The position numbers and the translations under genes are program-made. Shown one piece after another: positions 1 to 11,181 of a stretch of 64,000 nt of DNA (position 1 is the stretch's first letter; every line of letters starts with the position of its first letter). This DNA comes from Engraulis encrasicolus (lineage: Eukaryota > Chordata > Actinopteri > Clupeiformes > Engraulidae), in NCBI RefSeq assembly GCF_034702125.1, contig NC_085870.1:1515334-1579333 (forward strand). Direction: 5' to 3'. The notes beneath the pieces are model-generated. The model was not told where the DNA came from and did not search any database. It saw nothing but the letters and a program-made list of their open reading frames with translations.

Positions 1-71
1 GGCCCTGCGTGCGTGCGTGCGTGTGCGCACAAACTTGCGTAACATTGCATTCAATATAATAAGATTAATAT

Positions 72-149
72 ATGAGCAACATGTATCCATGCCATATATC
101 CATCCTTCAAATGAGCAACATGTATCCATGCCATATATCCATCCTTCAC
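72..149. repeat. 39-bp tandem duplication
   Basis: Two adjacent 39-bp copies beginning ATGAGCAACATGTATCC, at 72 and 111, nearly identical. No coding potential. Confidence 0.9.
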
Positions 150-660
150 TTGCTCATATGCAGACGCCTCTATAAGCCAATAATGCACAGATGATTAATT
201 CCAGTCTAACAAGAATTAGATCTCCTGTGGGGCAGCATATTGGAAATGTGTCAGGGCATGCCCTAGACAGGAGACATGCTGCAGTGCTATGTATGCACAG
301 CTAATGCAGAATAATGATCATAATGCTGTTTACTGCGCTTCCCCATATATAGTACCATTCAAAAGCCTTGCGGTCCAAATGTGTCCGATTGTAGAGATAT
401 TGCTATGTCAAATGTGCTGTAACTAAAAACCACAATATCCAACCAATCCAACTAAGGTATGTTTCTGAGTTTCAATGTTGCCGTAGTTACTGCACTTTGC
501 ACACAGTCCTAGATACTTTGCCTTCCAGAGTAAGCACCACATCTCCAGAGGGTCTGAGCAGATGAGACTACTGATTTCACCTCGTTAAAAAAACTTCTCA
601 AAATTCTGCTTGCGATATTCTGTCTTTTGCCCACTCTATCATCTATATTTGCCCTCTCTC
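150..660. other. No gene seen
   Basis: AT-rich unique-looking sequence. I see no open frame, TIR, SINE box or tandem repeat that can be supported. Confidence 0.6.
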
Positions 661-672
661 TCATCTCTCTTT

Positions 673-832
<160 letters not shown>

Positions 833-1180
833 TTCTGACCCTTGTGTGGCCGGGTCTGGAGATATGGAGTGTGTTGCAATATGCGACCTTGCCTCCTCCA
901 CTTGCCTCCTCCACTTGCTTGTCTCCTCGTACCAGGAAGTAATATGTCATGATGACATCACTGACAACAGCATTATATTTCAATATCTTGCAAAAGCTCA
1001 ATTGTAGAGTCTTTTTCTCATTTGCAATTGGGATGGTGAATGAAAAGCAGTCCCTCAAAAGTTGTTGTGGCTAGGCTGACAGCTGGGAAACTTTATCGTT
1101 TTCTCCACGGAGGAGGGGCCAGGAGGCGGGACGAGGAGACAAGCGCAAGTGGAGGAGGCAAGGCCGCATATCGTAACGCA

Positions 1181-1484
1181 TTTTTTTTTTTTTGTGGAAA
1201 AAAGGTTCGCACACTTCTTTGGATTTTTCTTCTTGAAGTTATTTTTTCATCTTTTTATTTATTCATCCATTGGCAATGACGTTTCGACCTCTCGGTCTTC
1301 CTCAGATTCAGGTGAATCTGAGGAAGACCGAGAGGTCGAAACGTCATTGCCAATGGATGAATAAATAAAAAGATGAAAAAATAACTTCAAGAAGAAAAAT
1401 CCAAAGAAGTGTGCGAACCTTTTTTCAAAAAATACGTAATCTTTTTGTTCAGCACCAGGGATTGTGCACAAGTAACTCTCTACA
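1181..1484. mobile_element. Penelope-like palindromic remnant nested in family A MITE
   Basis: A near-perfect inverted repeat: arms 1195-1310 and 1313-1430 around a 2-nt centre (GG). It is flanked by a perfect 16-bp direct repeat, CGCATATCGTAACGCA (1165-1180 and 1485-1500), which I read as the TSD. Each arm carries a hammerhead-like core followed by an ATAAATAAA-rich stretch. Head-to-head terminal units with hammerhead motifs and long variable TSDs are known from Penelope-like elements. No reverse transcriptase remains. A DNA-transposon palindrome is the alternative. Confidence 0.55.
1313..1350 (+). ncRNA. Hammerhead-ribozyme-like core (mirrored on minus strand at 1273-1310)
   Basis: Read 5' to 3': CTGAGGA (1318-1324) fits the CUGANGA core, then GACC-GAGA-GGTC forms a 4-bp stem II with a GNRA-type loop, then GAAA (1338-1341), C, and GTC (1343-1345) as the expected cleavage triplet. 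Stem III would be minimal, as reported for Penelope-type hammerheads. An extra A (1325) lies between the core and stem II, so the fold is not canonical and activity is uncertain. Because the locus is palindromic the same core is present on the minus strand. Confidence 0.45.
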
Positions 1485-1725
1485 CGCATATCGTAACGCA
1501 CTCATGATATGGTTAGGATGACTGACAGTCCGCTGGCTGACACATCGTTAAGGATCTAAAGTTTCTAAACCTGGACAGCGGACATTTTAGTCGGAATAAT
1601 TCCCGCTCCTTTTGTCAGTGTGACAGTAGCGTATGCTGGTCGCTTTGAAATGTCTGGCGACGTACGTGAGCGGCGCAGTACCCACTGTCATCTTTTTTTC
1701 TCAATCTCACACACACTTAAGCACT

Positions 1726-1785
1726 CATACACACACGCACACACACACACACACACACATAAACACACAAACACGCACATGCACA

Positions 1786-1857
<72 letters not shown>

Positions 1858-1868
1858 AACACACACTT

Positions 1869-1902
<34 letters not shown>
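1726..1902. repeat. (CA)n microsatellite, interrupted
   Basis: CA dinucleotides broken by TAAACACACAAACACGC-type interruptions near 1758-1790 and 1853-1872. Confidence 0.97.
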
Positions 1903-1979
1903 AGAGTTGTGGTAAGCAGCTGCGTATGAATAAATGCTGTCCATATGCAGCACCTCATCCCTGCAAACTCAAGGGGACC

Positions 1980-2570
1980 TCCATCCCTCTTTTCCCTTTC
2001 CTCCCTCTTTCTCTCCCTCTATTCCCCCTCTCTTGCTATATTTCTTTCTCTCCCTCTATTCCCCCTCTCTTGCTATATTTCTTTCTCTCCCTCTATCTCT
2101 CTCTATCCCTCTGTAGACCACCTCTCTCCATGTCTTCTGCTTCAGTCAGTCTCTTTCCATACCTCTTTCTCTCCCTCTATCTCTCTATCCCTCCGTAGAC
2201 CATCTCTCTCCATGCCTTCTGCCTCAGCCTCTTTCCATACCTCTTTCTCTCCCTCTATCTCTCTATCCCTCCGTAGACCATCTCTCTCCATGCCTTCTGC
2301 CTCAGCCTCTTTCCATACCTCTTTCTCTCCCTCTATCTCTCTATCCCTTCCTAGACCATCTCTCTCCATGCCTTCTGCCTCAGCCTCTTTCCATACCTCT
2401 TTCTCTCCCTCCCTCTCTTTTTCACTCCCTCCCTCCCTCCCTCCCTCCCTCCCTCCCTCTCTTCATCCTCTCACACTCTTAACCACCCTCCTTTTCTCTC
2501 TTTCCTCCCTCCTCTCGTGTCCTCTCTTCCCTCCCTCCCTCCTCCTGTGTCCTCTCTCTCTCTCTCCCTT
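1980..2570. repeat. Polypyrimidine tract with 78-bp minisatellite
   Basis: T/C-rich throughout. Between about 2083 and 2400 there are four units of 78 bp, each containing CCATGCCTTCTGCCTCAGCC; period measured from ACCTCTTT at 2161, 2239, 2317 and 2395. Because 78 is divisible by 3 the array stays open in one frame, which is not evidence of coding. A (CCCT)n run follows at about 2418-2460. Confidence 0.9.
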
Positions 2571-2820
2571 GCTCTATGTTGTTTTTTTTAAAGCAGCCCT
2601 GCATATGGCCTTTGCTGTGTTCCTGCCACAGTGCACAGTCTACAGTCCTGTCCTGGCCAGCGCTGATTAGGCGGAGACCTGCCCGACTGCCTGCCTGCTA
2701 GCCTGCTAGCCTGCCGCGCGTACAAAATGCACTTTCCACATTTCCTGCCCAGCCCTCCCGGTGCGAGCAAGCTGCTGGGGAGGCAGGATTCTGGGACTCC
2801 AAGGTGATCACCTCCTCGGC

Positions 2821-3532
2821 TGGAGAGGAGAGGAGAGGAGAGGAGAGGAGAGGAGAGATGAGGAGAGGAGAGGAGAGGAGAGGAGGGGAGATGAGAGGAG
2901 AGGAAAGGATAGGAGAGTAGAGGAGAGAAGAGAGGAGGAGAGAGGAGGGGCGGGGAGAGGAGAGGAGAGGAGAGGGGATATGAGGAGAGGAGAGGGGATA
3001 TGAGGAGAGGAGAGGAGAGGAGAGGAGAGGAGAGGAGAGGAGAGGAGAGGAGAGGAGAGAGCAGGGAGGAGAGAGAGGGGAGGAGAGGGGAGGAGAGGAG
3101 AGGAGAGGAGAGGAGAGGAGAGGGGAGGGGAGGGAGAGGAGAGAAGAGGAGAGGAGTGGAGAGGAGAGGAGAGGAGAGGAGAGGAGAGGGGAGGGGAGAG
3201 GAGAGGAGAGGAGAGGAGAGGAGGGGAGGAGAGGAGAAGAGAGGAGAGGGGGAGAGAGAGAGGAGAGGAGAGGACAGGAGAGGAGAGGAGAGGAGAGGAG
3301 GAGGAGAGGAGAGGGGAGGGGATGGGAGGAGATGAAAGGGGAGGGGAGGAGAGGAGAGGAGAGGAAAGGGGAGGGGAGGAGAGGAGAGGGGAGGGGAGGG
3401 AGAGGAGAGGAGACGGGAGGGGAGAGGAGAGGAGTGGAGAGGAGAGGAGAGGAGAGGAGAGGAGAGGAGAGGAGAGAGGAGATGAGAGGAGAGGGGAGGA
3501 GAGGGGAGGAGAGGAGAGGGGAGGGGAGGAGG
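2821..3532. repeat. (GGAGA)n polypurine array
   Basis: About 710 bp of imperfect GGAGA/GGGGA units with almost no pyrimidine on the plus strand. Such mirror-symmetric purine tracts can adopt triplex (H-DNA) structure. Open frames inside are artefacts of the repeat. Confidence 0.97.
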
Positions 3533-3625
3533 CCTGCTCTCTGCTCTGTGACTCATTCAAAAAGGCATACGTAACCACCTGACCACCTGCTAACTCACAG
3601 TGTCCAGTGCCAGGTGACATAAATA

Positions 3626-3631
<6 letters not shown>

Positions 3632-3717
<86 letters not shown>
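3632..3717. repeat. (CT)n microsatellite
   Basis: Uninterrupted CT dinucleotides, about 43 units. Confidence 0.98.
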
Positions 3718-3719
<2 letters not shown>

Positions 3720-4373
3720 CTTTATTTCAATCCCTCCTTCTCTATTTACTTTTCTGAATATGTCTGTCTCCAAAAGTCGACCCCCCTGTATTTTATGCAT
3801 CACACTATGTAGCCTACAGACAGCATTTCCCTGTCTCTGTCGCTCTCTCTGAAAAATTATAAGGCGCTGCTTGCCAGAGTCAGACAGACTGGAAATATCT
3901 TTTATGGAATGGGGAAATGTCTTTAATTTTTAAAGCGGTTTTCAAGAAAGATATAAAATATCTTCATTTATGAAGTATAGTGCCTACTAGGAAAGTGTCA
4001 GGCAGAGAAGAAGTAGAAAACTTTCACCTGCATATTTGTCATGCGACTAGCGTAGACAGGAACCACATGTGTCAGAAAAGAAAGAACAATTCTCAATTCC
4101 TATTCCCCTCTTTTTCTCTGTTCTTATAAACGTAATCACCTAATCACCAAAAAATCTGTCTGAAGTGTGATGTAAAAAAAGACAAAATAAATCTGTTCAA
4201 AGTGATTATATTATTTTTTGAAAATGAAAAGAAGTAAATGGTGTGAAAGTAAATTACGTTTCATTAAATGGAGGTTATTTGATCTTGTATGTTTTAATTG
4301 GGCGTTTTCCTTGAGATCCTGTTAGACCTTGTTGAGCTGGATAAGATGTGCTAATGGGGGCTGAAGGGGAGCT
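3718..4373. other. No gene seen
   Basis: AT-rich unique sequence; no supported ORF, TIR or RNA gene. Confidence 0.6.
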
Positions 4374-4500
4374 GATTATGTTAAGTGTTGCACCGATACC
4401 GATACCAGTATGGGTGGATCGGTACTAAACTGGTGGTATCGGAATCGGCGAGTACCAACATTTACATCCAAGTAGTAGGCACTGCAGCCCTTCATATGTA

Positions 4501-5702
4501 TATGAAGGGTCTATTTGCAAAACGGTGTAAACGACAATTTTTGACTTTTGCATTTTATTATTGGAAACGACTGTTCAGACGTCATTTCATCTATGTGCAA
4601 AATATTGGCATTCAAATATTTTGAGAACATACTTTTTAAAGCTATCTAAAATGACTTAAGTTGCAAAACGGTGTATCTGTCAGAACACTTTATTTGCAAA
4701 ACGGTGTATTCGCCATAACACTTTCTTTGCAAAACGACGTTGCATTCTATTTGAATCTCGGACGACATGAGAAGCGTGGGGAAACTGCGCTATACTGTCC
4801 TAACTTACCATCAGTCAGCTGACAGCAATAAACAAAGAGGATCTGACCGGAAAAATAACTGAAATTGTGCTCACAGCACACGACGACAAAGTAGGCTATT
4901 CAAATTCAATTGCAAACTTCGTCTTTTATGAACTCCATAAGCAAGCACCATCACGCACGAGGCAGCGGAGTTCAACAGCTGTAGACCTGCAAACGTGAGT
5001 ACCAACATCGGAGGCGTTTGGGGTGGAGCCGCGGTGAAACCAGTGGCTGATGTTAAACAGAGAGAGAGAGAGAGAGAGAGAGAGGGATGGAGAGAGAGCA
5101 CCACAGACTGTATTGAGAATAGCCTACCACGATTGGGCCAAGAGATGGGTTTAAACAGGCGAGAAACCCGCGAAAACGGCGAGTGTTGAAGTTGTGTCCT
5201 CGACTCCGATGATGGGTCTACTACCATGCCGACATATCGGACCGACAGATGGGGACGCGCGGCCAAAACTACCGTGGTGCGTCGCTTATATCGCTTTGCA
5301 AAGAAAATAAGTATGTTCGGTAATTGTGTACAAAACTACCTCATAATTTTACTATTTCATGTATCTGATTGATTATTGTTAATCAGGTATTGTACCTAGG
5401 GTCCCATGCGTTCATGAAAAATTATTTTGCTAACTGGTTGAAGCTCGTAGGCAGAATGACGGCAGATATGCTGCATGTGGGTATCAGTTTCCACTCATTT
5501 TTACCACTTTTTTGACCCTAAGTTCATAATAATACGTAATACATTTTCAAAACATGTGTCATTTGCCTTCAATTAGCTCAGGAAATACTCTGATGAAAAA
5601 AAAATGTGAATGAACATGATAGTTACTGCCCGGTACAAAAATGTCAATTTCCCAAAATTTTCCAAAATGGAGATACACCGTTTTGCAAATAAACCCTTCA
5701 TA
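4501..5702. mobile_element. Nested TIR element with subterminal TTGCAAAACGGTGTA repeats
   Basis: The left end TATGAAGGGTCTATTTGCAA, continuing into AACGGTGTA, is mirrored at 5674-5702. The TTTGCAAAACGGTGTA motif recurs just inside the left end (about 4667, 4690 and, diverged, 4726), like transposase-binding subterminal repeats. The interior (about 4740-5660) has no convincing transposase. It contains (GA)n at about 5059-5082. I do not recognise the family. Confidence 0.6.
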
Positions 5703-5704
5703 TA

Positions 5705-5736
5705 TACAAGTCAAGTCAAGTCAAGTCAAGTCAAGT
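5705..5736. repeat. (CAAGT)n pentanucleotide repeat
   Basis: Six CAAGT units. On the minus strand this is ACTTG, the same unit that ends the L2 LINE at about 60.58 kb, so it may be the last trace of an L2 3' tail. Confidence 0.85.
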
Positions 5737-5917
5737 AGACAATATACACATTTCAAATAGGGTGGTATCGGTATGGTATCGGTATCGGGGCCAAAAAATG
5801 GTATCGGTGCAACACTGATTATGTTAGCAGCACCTAGAGAAGATTTTATTTTAGTGTAATTATGGGGTGTTGGACTCACTGAAATTGAGACTGCTTTGAA
5901 TCGGGATGGTACGGTAC

Positions 5918-5918
<1 letters not shown>

Positions 5919-5948
<30 letters not shown>

Positions 5949-6095
5949 TTGGCTGAGAGAGACAGGAAATGAGTTTAGAGAGAGAGAGAGAGATGGGAAG
6001 GGATCGGCAAATGACCCGGGCCGGAATTGAACCCGTGTCGCCAGTGTGGCAGTCCAGTGCCCAGCCGTTTGAGCCAAGGCTGGGCCCCGGTACAG
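5919..6095 (-). mobile_element. tRNA-derived SINE, minus strand
   Basis: On the minus strand the head has an A box (TGGCTCAAACGG) and a B box (GGTTCAATTCC), followed by a CT-rich body with TTTCCTGTCTCTCTC, as in the SINE at 7312. A poly-G/poly-T tract (5920-5949) adjoins the 3' end. The head overlaps the first unit of the 41-bp minisatellite. Confidence 0.75.
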
Positions 6096-6822
6096 TATGG
6101 TTCAGTTTGATGGATACTGGCTGGGCCCTTGTACAGTATGGTTCAGTTTGATGGATACTGGCTGGGCCCTTGTACAGTATGGTTCAGTTTGATGGATACT
6201 GGCTGGGCCCCGGTACAGTATGGTTCAGTTTGATGGATACTGGCTGGGCCCCGGTACAGTATGGTTCAGTTTGATGGATACTGGCTGGGCCCCGGTACAG
6301 TATGGTTCAGTTTGATGGATACTGGCTGGGCCCCGGTACAGTATGGTTCAGTTTGATGGATACTGGCTGGGCCCTTGTACAGTATGGTTCAGTTTGATGG
6401 ATACTGGCTGGGCCCTTGTACAGTATGGTTCAGTTTGATGGATACTGGCTGGGCCCTTGTACAGTATGGTTCAGTTTGATGGATACTGGCTGGGCCCCGG
6501 TACAGTATGGTTCAGTTTGATGGATACTGGCTGGGCCCTTGTACAGTATGGTTCAGTTTGATGGATACTGGCTGGGCCCTTGTACAGTATGGTTCAGTTT
6601 GATGGATACTGGCTGGGCCCTTGTACAGTATGCAGTTTGATACTGGCTGGGCCCTTGTACAGTATGGTTCAGTTTGATGGATACTGGCTGGGCCCCGGTA
6701 CAGTATGGTTCAGTTTGATGGATACTGGCTGGGCCCTTGTACAGTATGGTTCAGTTTGATGGATACTGGCTGGGCCCTTGTACAGTATGGTTCAGTTTGA
6801 TGGATACTGGCTGGGCCCCGTT
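6077..6822. repeat. 41-bp minisatellite, about 18 copies
   Basis: Unit contains GGTACAGTATGGTTCAGTTT; period 41 bp. Two variants differ at one dinucleotide: GGGCCCCGG and GGGCCCTTG. In order the units read CG, TT, TT, CG x4, TT x3, CG, TT x4, CG, TT, TT, CG. One TT unit near 6625 has lost about 8 bp. The array begins at the tRNA-like head of the adjacent SINE. Confidence 0.95.
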
Positions 6823-6859
6823 CATATCTAGTTTGAAAACACTACATGAATATTTGTAG

Positions 6860-7147
6860 CCTGGCTCTCACGCAGACCCTTCGTGCTTCGTGCATCTTCG
6901 TTAAACTTCATGAACTCGCACGAGGGTCTGGAAATCTTAGACGAGACGGAATCAGATATTTCACAGCCTGTCCAATCAGAATCGCGGGGCGGGGTATATA
7001 CAAGTCAATGGCTAAAGTAGTATTGATTAAAAAAAAAGCCATGTGAATTCTCCAATCAGGTTCGAGTTGTTTTGAACACACTCGCGCCTTTCCAGAGCTA
7101 AGCGATGGACAATGTTCCAGATGGTTGGCGTGAGAACCAGGTTAGAA
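6860..7147. mobile_element. TIR MITE (AGCCTGGCTCTCACGC ends)
   Basis: Left end GCCTGGCTCTCACGC is mirrored by GCGTGAGAACCAGG at the right. The direct repeat GAATATTTGTAG occurs at 6848-6859 and 7148-7159. No coding sequence inside. Confidence 0.65.
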
Positions 7148-7311
7148 GAATATTTGTAGTTCTGTTACATGATCACATACGACCACTAATAGACAAGAAA
7201 AAGAAGGCACTACATGTAAGTGTGTCTACAATTACATGAAAAATGTTTTTTTATATATGAAGGGAATAGCAGCTAAAGCCTGTATTACTAAACACCTAGA
7301 AAGTAGGACTG

Positions 7312-7512
7312 GGGGGCACTGTGGCACAGCCCGCTAAGCCCCCCACATTTGGGCTTGCATGCCCACGGGGACCCCGGTTCGAGTCCAGCTGGGGTCATTT
7401 CCCAATCCCACCCCGTCTCTCTGTCCCACTCGCTTCCTGTCACCATCTCAGACATTCCTATCAAATAAAGGCATAAAAGCCCCTAAAAATATATATTAAA
7501 AAAGATAAAAAT
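7312..7512 (+). mobile_element. tRNA-derived SINE with perfect TSD
   Basis: tRNA-like head with A box (TGGCACAGCCCG) and B box (GGTTCGAGTCC); body with CACTCGCTTCCTGTCACC and a 3' end AATAAAGGCATAAAAGCCCC then A-rich tail. A 12-bp TSD AAAGTAGGACTG flanks it (7300-7311, 7513-7524). Pol III transcribed and mobilised in trans by a LINE, as known for the class. Same family as 57683-57874. Confidence 0.93.
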
Positions 7513-7524
7513 AAAGTAGGACTG

Positions 7525-8002
7525 AAAACAGTCTATAGACGTAAATTAAAATACCCAGAGAGTCAAATTGACCAGTTCTATATCTATAAGTGTTGATTTT
7601 ACACTGCAGAATATAACTGGGTGCAACAATACTACGAACATGATCCCGACCACAGGAAGAAGCTAAGAGGGATCAGGCTCTGATCATCACAATCAGTGTA
7701 CTCTAAACACTGTGAGCAGTCTTCCCAGAAGCTAAAGACAGATCCGTTCAAAACCTTCCCCACTTGTTAAAATCTTGTTTGTGTCGCCTTCTTTTCAGGA
7801 ACTGGGGGGAAAAAACCCAACAAGGTAAAGAATAGTAAAGAAGAGTAGCCGGCGAAAAAAAAAAAGGGCAGTCCAATCTTACAATCTAAAATATGGATTC
7901 GGATCAATGCGTTCCATTACTTTTAATGCATCCATGATATTGATCTTTTTTTTTTTCAACCGGCTGCAATTAAATGATTTACTGCCCCTTTGTATTCAGG
8001 CC
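7525..8002. other. No gene seen
   Basis: Unique-looking AT-rich sequence with short A-runs; no supported feature. Confidence 0.55.
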
Positions 8003-8767
8003 GGAGTCCTCAGACGGACCAATAAGAGGAGAGGAGAGGAGAGGAGAGGAGAGGAGAGGAGGAGAGGAGAGGAGAGGAGAGGAATAGAGGAGAGGAGAGG
8101 AGAGGAGAGGCGAGGGGAGAGGAGGAGGAGAGAGAGGAAGAGGAGAGGAGAGGAGAGGAGAGGAGAGGAGAGGAGGAGAGGAGAGGAGAGGAGAGTGAGA
8201 GGGGTAGAGGGAGAGGAGAGAGAGAAGAGGAGAGGGAGAGGAGAGGAGAGGGAGAGAAGAGAGAGAGAGAGGAGAGGGAGAGGATAGGATAGGAGAGAAG
8301 AGAAGAGAAGAGAAGAGAGGAGAGGAGAGGAGAGGAGAGGAGAGGAGAGAAGAGAGGAGAGAAGAGAGGAGAGGAGAGGAGAGGAGGAGAGCAGAGCAGA
8401 GGAGAGGAGAGAGGAGAGCGGAGAGGAGAGGAGAGGAGAGAGGAGAGGGGAGGAGAGATGAGAGGAGAGGAGAGGAGAGGAGGAGAGATGAGAGGAGAGG
8501 AGAGGAGAGGAGAGGAGGAAGGGGGTGTGATCGGAGGAGAAAAGAGGAGAGGAGAGGAGAGGAAAAGAGGAGAGGAGAGGAGAGGGGAGGAGAGGAGAGC
8601 AGAGAGGAGGAGGAGACAGAGGAGAGGAGAGGAAAGAAGAGAAGAGGAGAGGAGAGGAGAGAAGAGAAGAGAAGAGAAGAGAAGAGAAGAGAAGAGAAGA
8701 GAAGAGAAGAGAGGAGAGGAGAGCAGAGGAGAGGAGAGGAGAGGAGAGGAGTCCTCAGACGGGCCAA
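8003..8767. repeat. Polypurine (GGAGA)n array bounded by 20-bp direct repeats
   Basis: About 725 bp of GGAGA/GAAGA/GGAGGA units. Both borders carry the same 20-mer with one difference, GGAGTCCTCAGACGGACCAA (8003-8022) and GGAGTCCTCAGACGGGCCAA (8748-8767). An (AAGAG)n subarray lies at about 8660-8710. Confidence 0.95.
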
Positions 8768-8983
8768 GGCGAGGAAGGGCCGGGCCGGGCAGGGCAGGAG
8801 TGAGGGATCCCTTTCTGATTTCATTATACCTCCGTCCGCTCTCCTCTCTGCGCTCTCTCCATCACTCGTCCGGCCGGAGCTCATTAGGAGCGAGTGTGGA
8901 CTCCACTGGAGAGAGGAGCCAAGGACAGCAGAGTAACTTATTAAAATCACAATAGCTTGTGACAGGGGACCCTTGACGGACGC

Positions 8984-9102
<119 letters not shown>

Positions 9103-9179
9103 TTTCTTTTTTTACACAGGCCTCCTCCTTCCAGCTTCACTCATCACCTGTCATGTTGAAGGTTGCTGTCCCATTTTGA

Positions 9180-9765
<586 letters not shown>

Positions 9766-9892
9766 CCCCCACCGTACAGTACTGTACCCCACTGCACTGC
9801 TCTGTATCCCATCACAACAGCTCAATGGCCGCCAGCTGGTCACTGCAAAGCCCATGCAGTCATTGGTGGACTTGCAAAATCTACACAAGTGT

Positions 9893-9997
9893 TTGTGTGT
9901 GTGTGTGTGTGTGTGTGCGTGCGTGCGTGCGTGTGTGTGTGCGCATGGGACAGGGAGAAAGGTGTGTGCGCGCACACACGTGTGTGCTTGAGTGCAT

Positions 9998-10086
<89 letters not shown>

Positions 10087-10170
10087 TGCGTGTGTGTGTG
10101 TGTGCGTGTGTGCATGCGTATGTGCGACAGGGAGAAAGGTGTGCGCGCCTGCATGCATGTGTGTGTGTTT
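9893..10170. repeat. (GT)n with duplicated GACAGGGAGAAAGGTGTG module
   Basis: GT/GC-rich tract. GACAGGGAGAAAGGTGTG followed by GCGCGC occurs at about 9949 and 10126, either side of a 90-bp (GT)n core. Confidence 0.9.
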
Positions 10171-10287
10171 TCACACACAACAGAGTGAGTGAGATAGATT
10201 GGATTTAGAATATCTGGAGAAATAAGACTCAGACGCATACATACCCGTACAAACTGTACACATGCCATCCATCCATCCAGCAAGTAC

Positions 10288-10388
10288 ACACACACACACA
10301 CACACACACATGCAAGCACGCACGCACGTACAAGTCTACAGTCACCACACCCTCAAATAGACACTATCATTAATCACTAATCTAAATG

Positions 10389-10474
<86 letters not shown>

Positions 10475-10525
10475 CGCGCACACACGCACACACACGCACA
10501 CACACGCACACACACGCACACACAC
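10288..10525. repeat. (CA)n microsatellites
   Basis: A short (CA)n at 10288-10310 and a long one at 10389-10525 with CGCA interruptions toward its 3' end; ATCC units at 10266-10280. Confidence 0.95.
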
Positions 10526-10609
10526 AGACGTTTTGCTTTTCAGAGAATTGTGGCTTGTGTGGAGGTGATTAGTCATGCATATGCTTCCAGAAGAGAGATG
10601 GCTAAAGAG

Positions 10610-10978
10610 AGGGACATGGGAGGAGAGGAGAGGAGAGGAGAGGAGAGGAGAGGAGAGGAGAGGAGAGGAGAGGAGAGGAGAGGAGAGGAAAGGAAAGGAG
10701 AGAGGAGAGGGGGGTGAGGAGAGGAGAGGGAGATGAGGAGAGGGGGATGAGGAGAGGAGAGGGAGATGAGGAGAGGGGGTGAGGAGAGGAGATGAGAGCA
10801 GAGATGAGGAAGAGAGGAGAGGAGAGGATAGATGAGGAGAGGGGGGTGAGTAGAGGGAGATGGGAGGAGAGGAGAGGAGAGGAGAGGAGAGGAGAGGAGA
10901 GGAGAGGAGAGGAGAGGAGAGGAGAGGAGAGGAGAGGAGAGGAGAGGAAGATGAGGAGAGGAGAGGAGAGGAGAGAGG
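10610..10978. repeat. (GGAGA)n polypurine array
   Basis: Perfect GGAGA blocks at both ends flank a degenerate GATGAGGAGAGGGG centre (about 10700-10860). Confidence 0.97.
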
Positions 10979-11104
10979 AGCGCTGCAGGGTTCCACATAA
11001 ACATCCAACTAAAGGCAACTCTGCATCTCTGTACACCGTGCTTTAGTTGCTTCATGAATGATACATGCAAGCCAATGTAACCGAGGTCTTCCTTCACACC
11101 ACTA

Positions 11105-11178
11105 GGGCCTCAAACTCACAACCTTCAAATCACAGCAACCGTCCGGCATGGGAGCTCAAATACTCTAACTACTGAGCT
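11105..11178 (-). mobile_element. tRNA-like SINE head remnant, minus strand
   Basis: Minus strand reads AGCTCAGTAGTTAGAGTA (A-box region) and, about 45 nt later, GGTTGTGAGTTTGAGGCCC (B-box region). No body or tail identified, and the B box is off consensus. It could also be a tRNA pseudogene. Confidence 0.45.
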
Positions 11179-11181
11179 TAA

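Larger units (their letters stand above)
867..1503. mobile_element. TIR MITE (family A), split by a nested insertion
   Basis: The left end (GAGTGTGTTGCAATATGCG, then CCTTGCCTCCTCCACTTGC) is mirrored at the right (GCAAGTGGAGGAGGCAAGG, then GCATATCGTAACGCACTC), so the element has roughly 50-bp terminal inverted repeats. Flanks GAGATATG and ATGATATG match at 6 of 8 bases and are a likely worn TSD. Its right end is separated by the insertion at 1181-1484. A second copy at 35573-35778 shares the long internal stretch around CAGCATTATATTTCAATATC. Superfamily not assigned; the 8-bp TSD would suit hAT. Confidence 0.75.
4384..5816. mobile_element. TIR MITE (GTGTTGCACCGATACC ends) with nested element
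   Basis: Ends AGTGTTGCACCGATACC and GGTATCGGTGCAACACT are exact inverted repeats, flanked by a perfect 10-bp direct repeat GATTATGTTA (4374-4383, 5817-5826). Without the inner insertion (4501-5702) the element would be only about 230 bp, so it is non-autonomous. The GATACCG/CGGTATC motif recurs subterminally. Superfamily unresolved from the sequence alone. Confidence 0.8.

Noticed and set aside
1945..2670. Long open frame with repeated Ser/Leu/Pro blocks
   Set aside because: It is the 78-bp minisatellite, which stays open because 78 is divisible by 3; composition is pure pyrimidine repeat.
2588..3803. Several 240-330 aa open frames in GGAGA DNA on both strands
   Set aside because: Pentanucleotide repeats lacking stop codons; no domain, no codon bias, same pattern at 8.0, 10.6 and 29.4 kb.
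4871..5266. Possible coding remnant in the inner TIR element
   Set aside because: The open frame spans a (GA)n repeat, has no recognisable transposase motif and no splice support.
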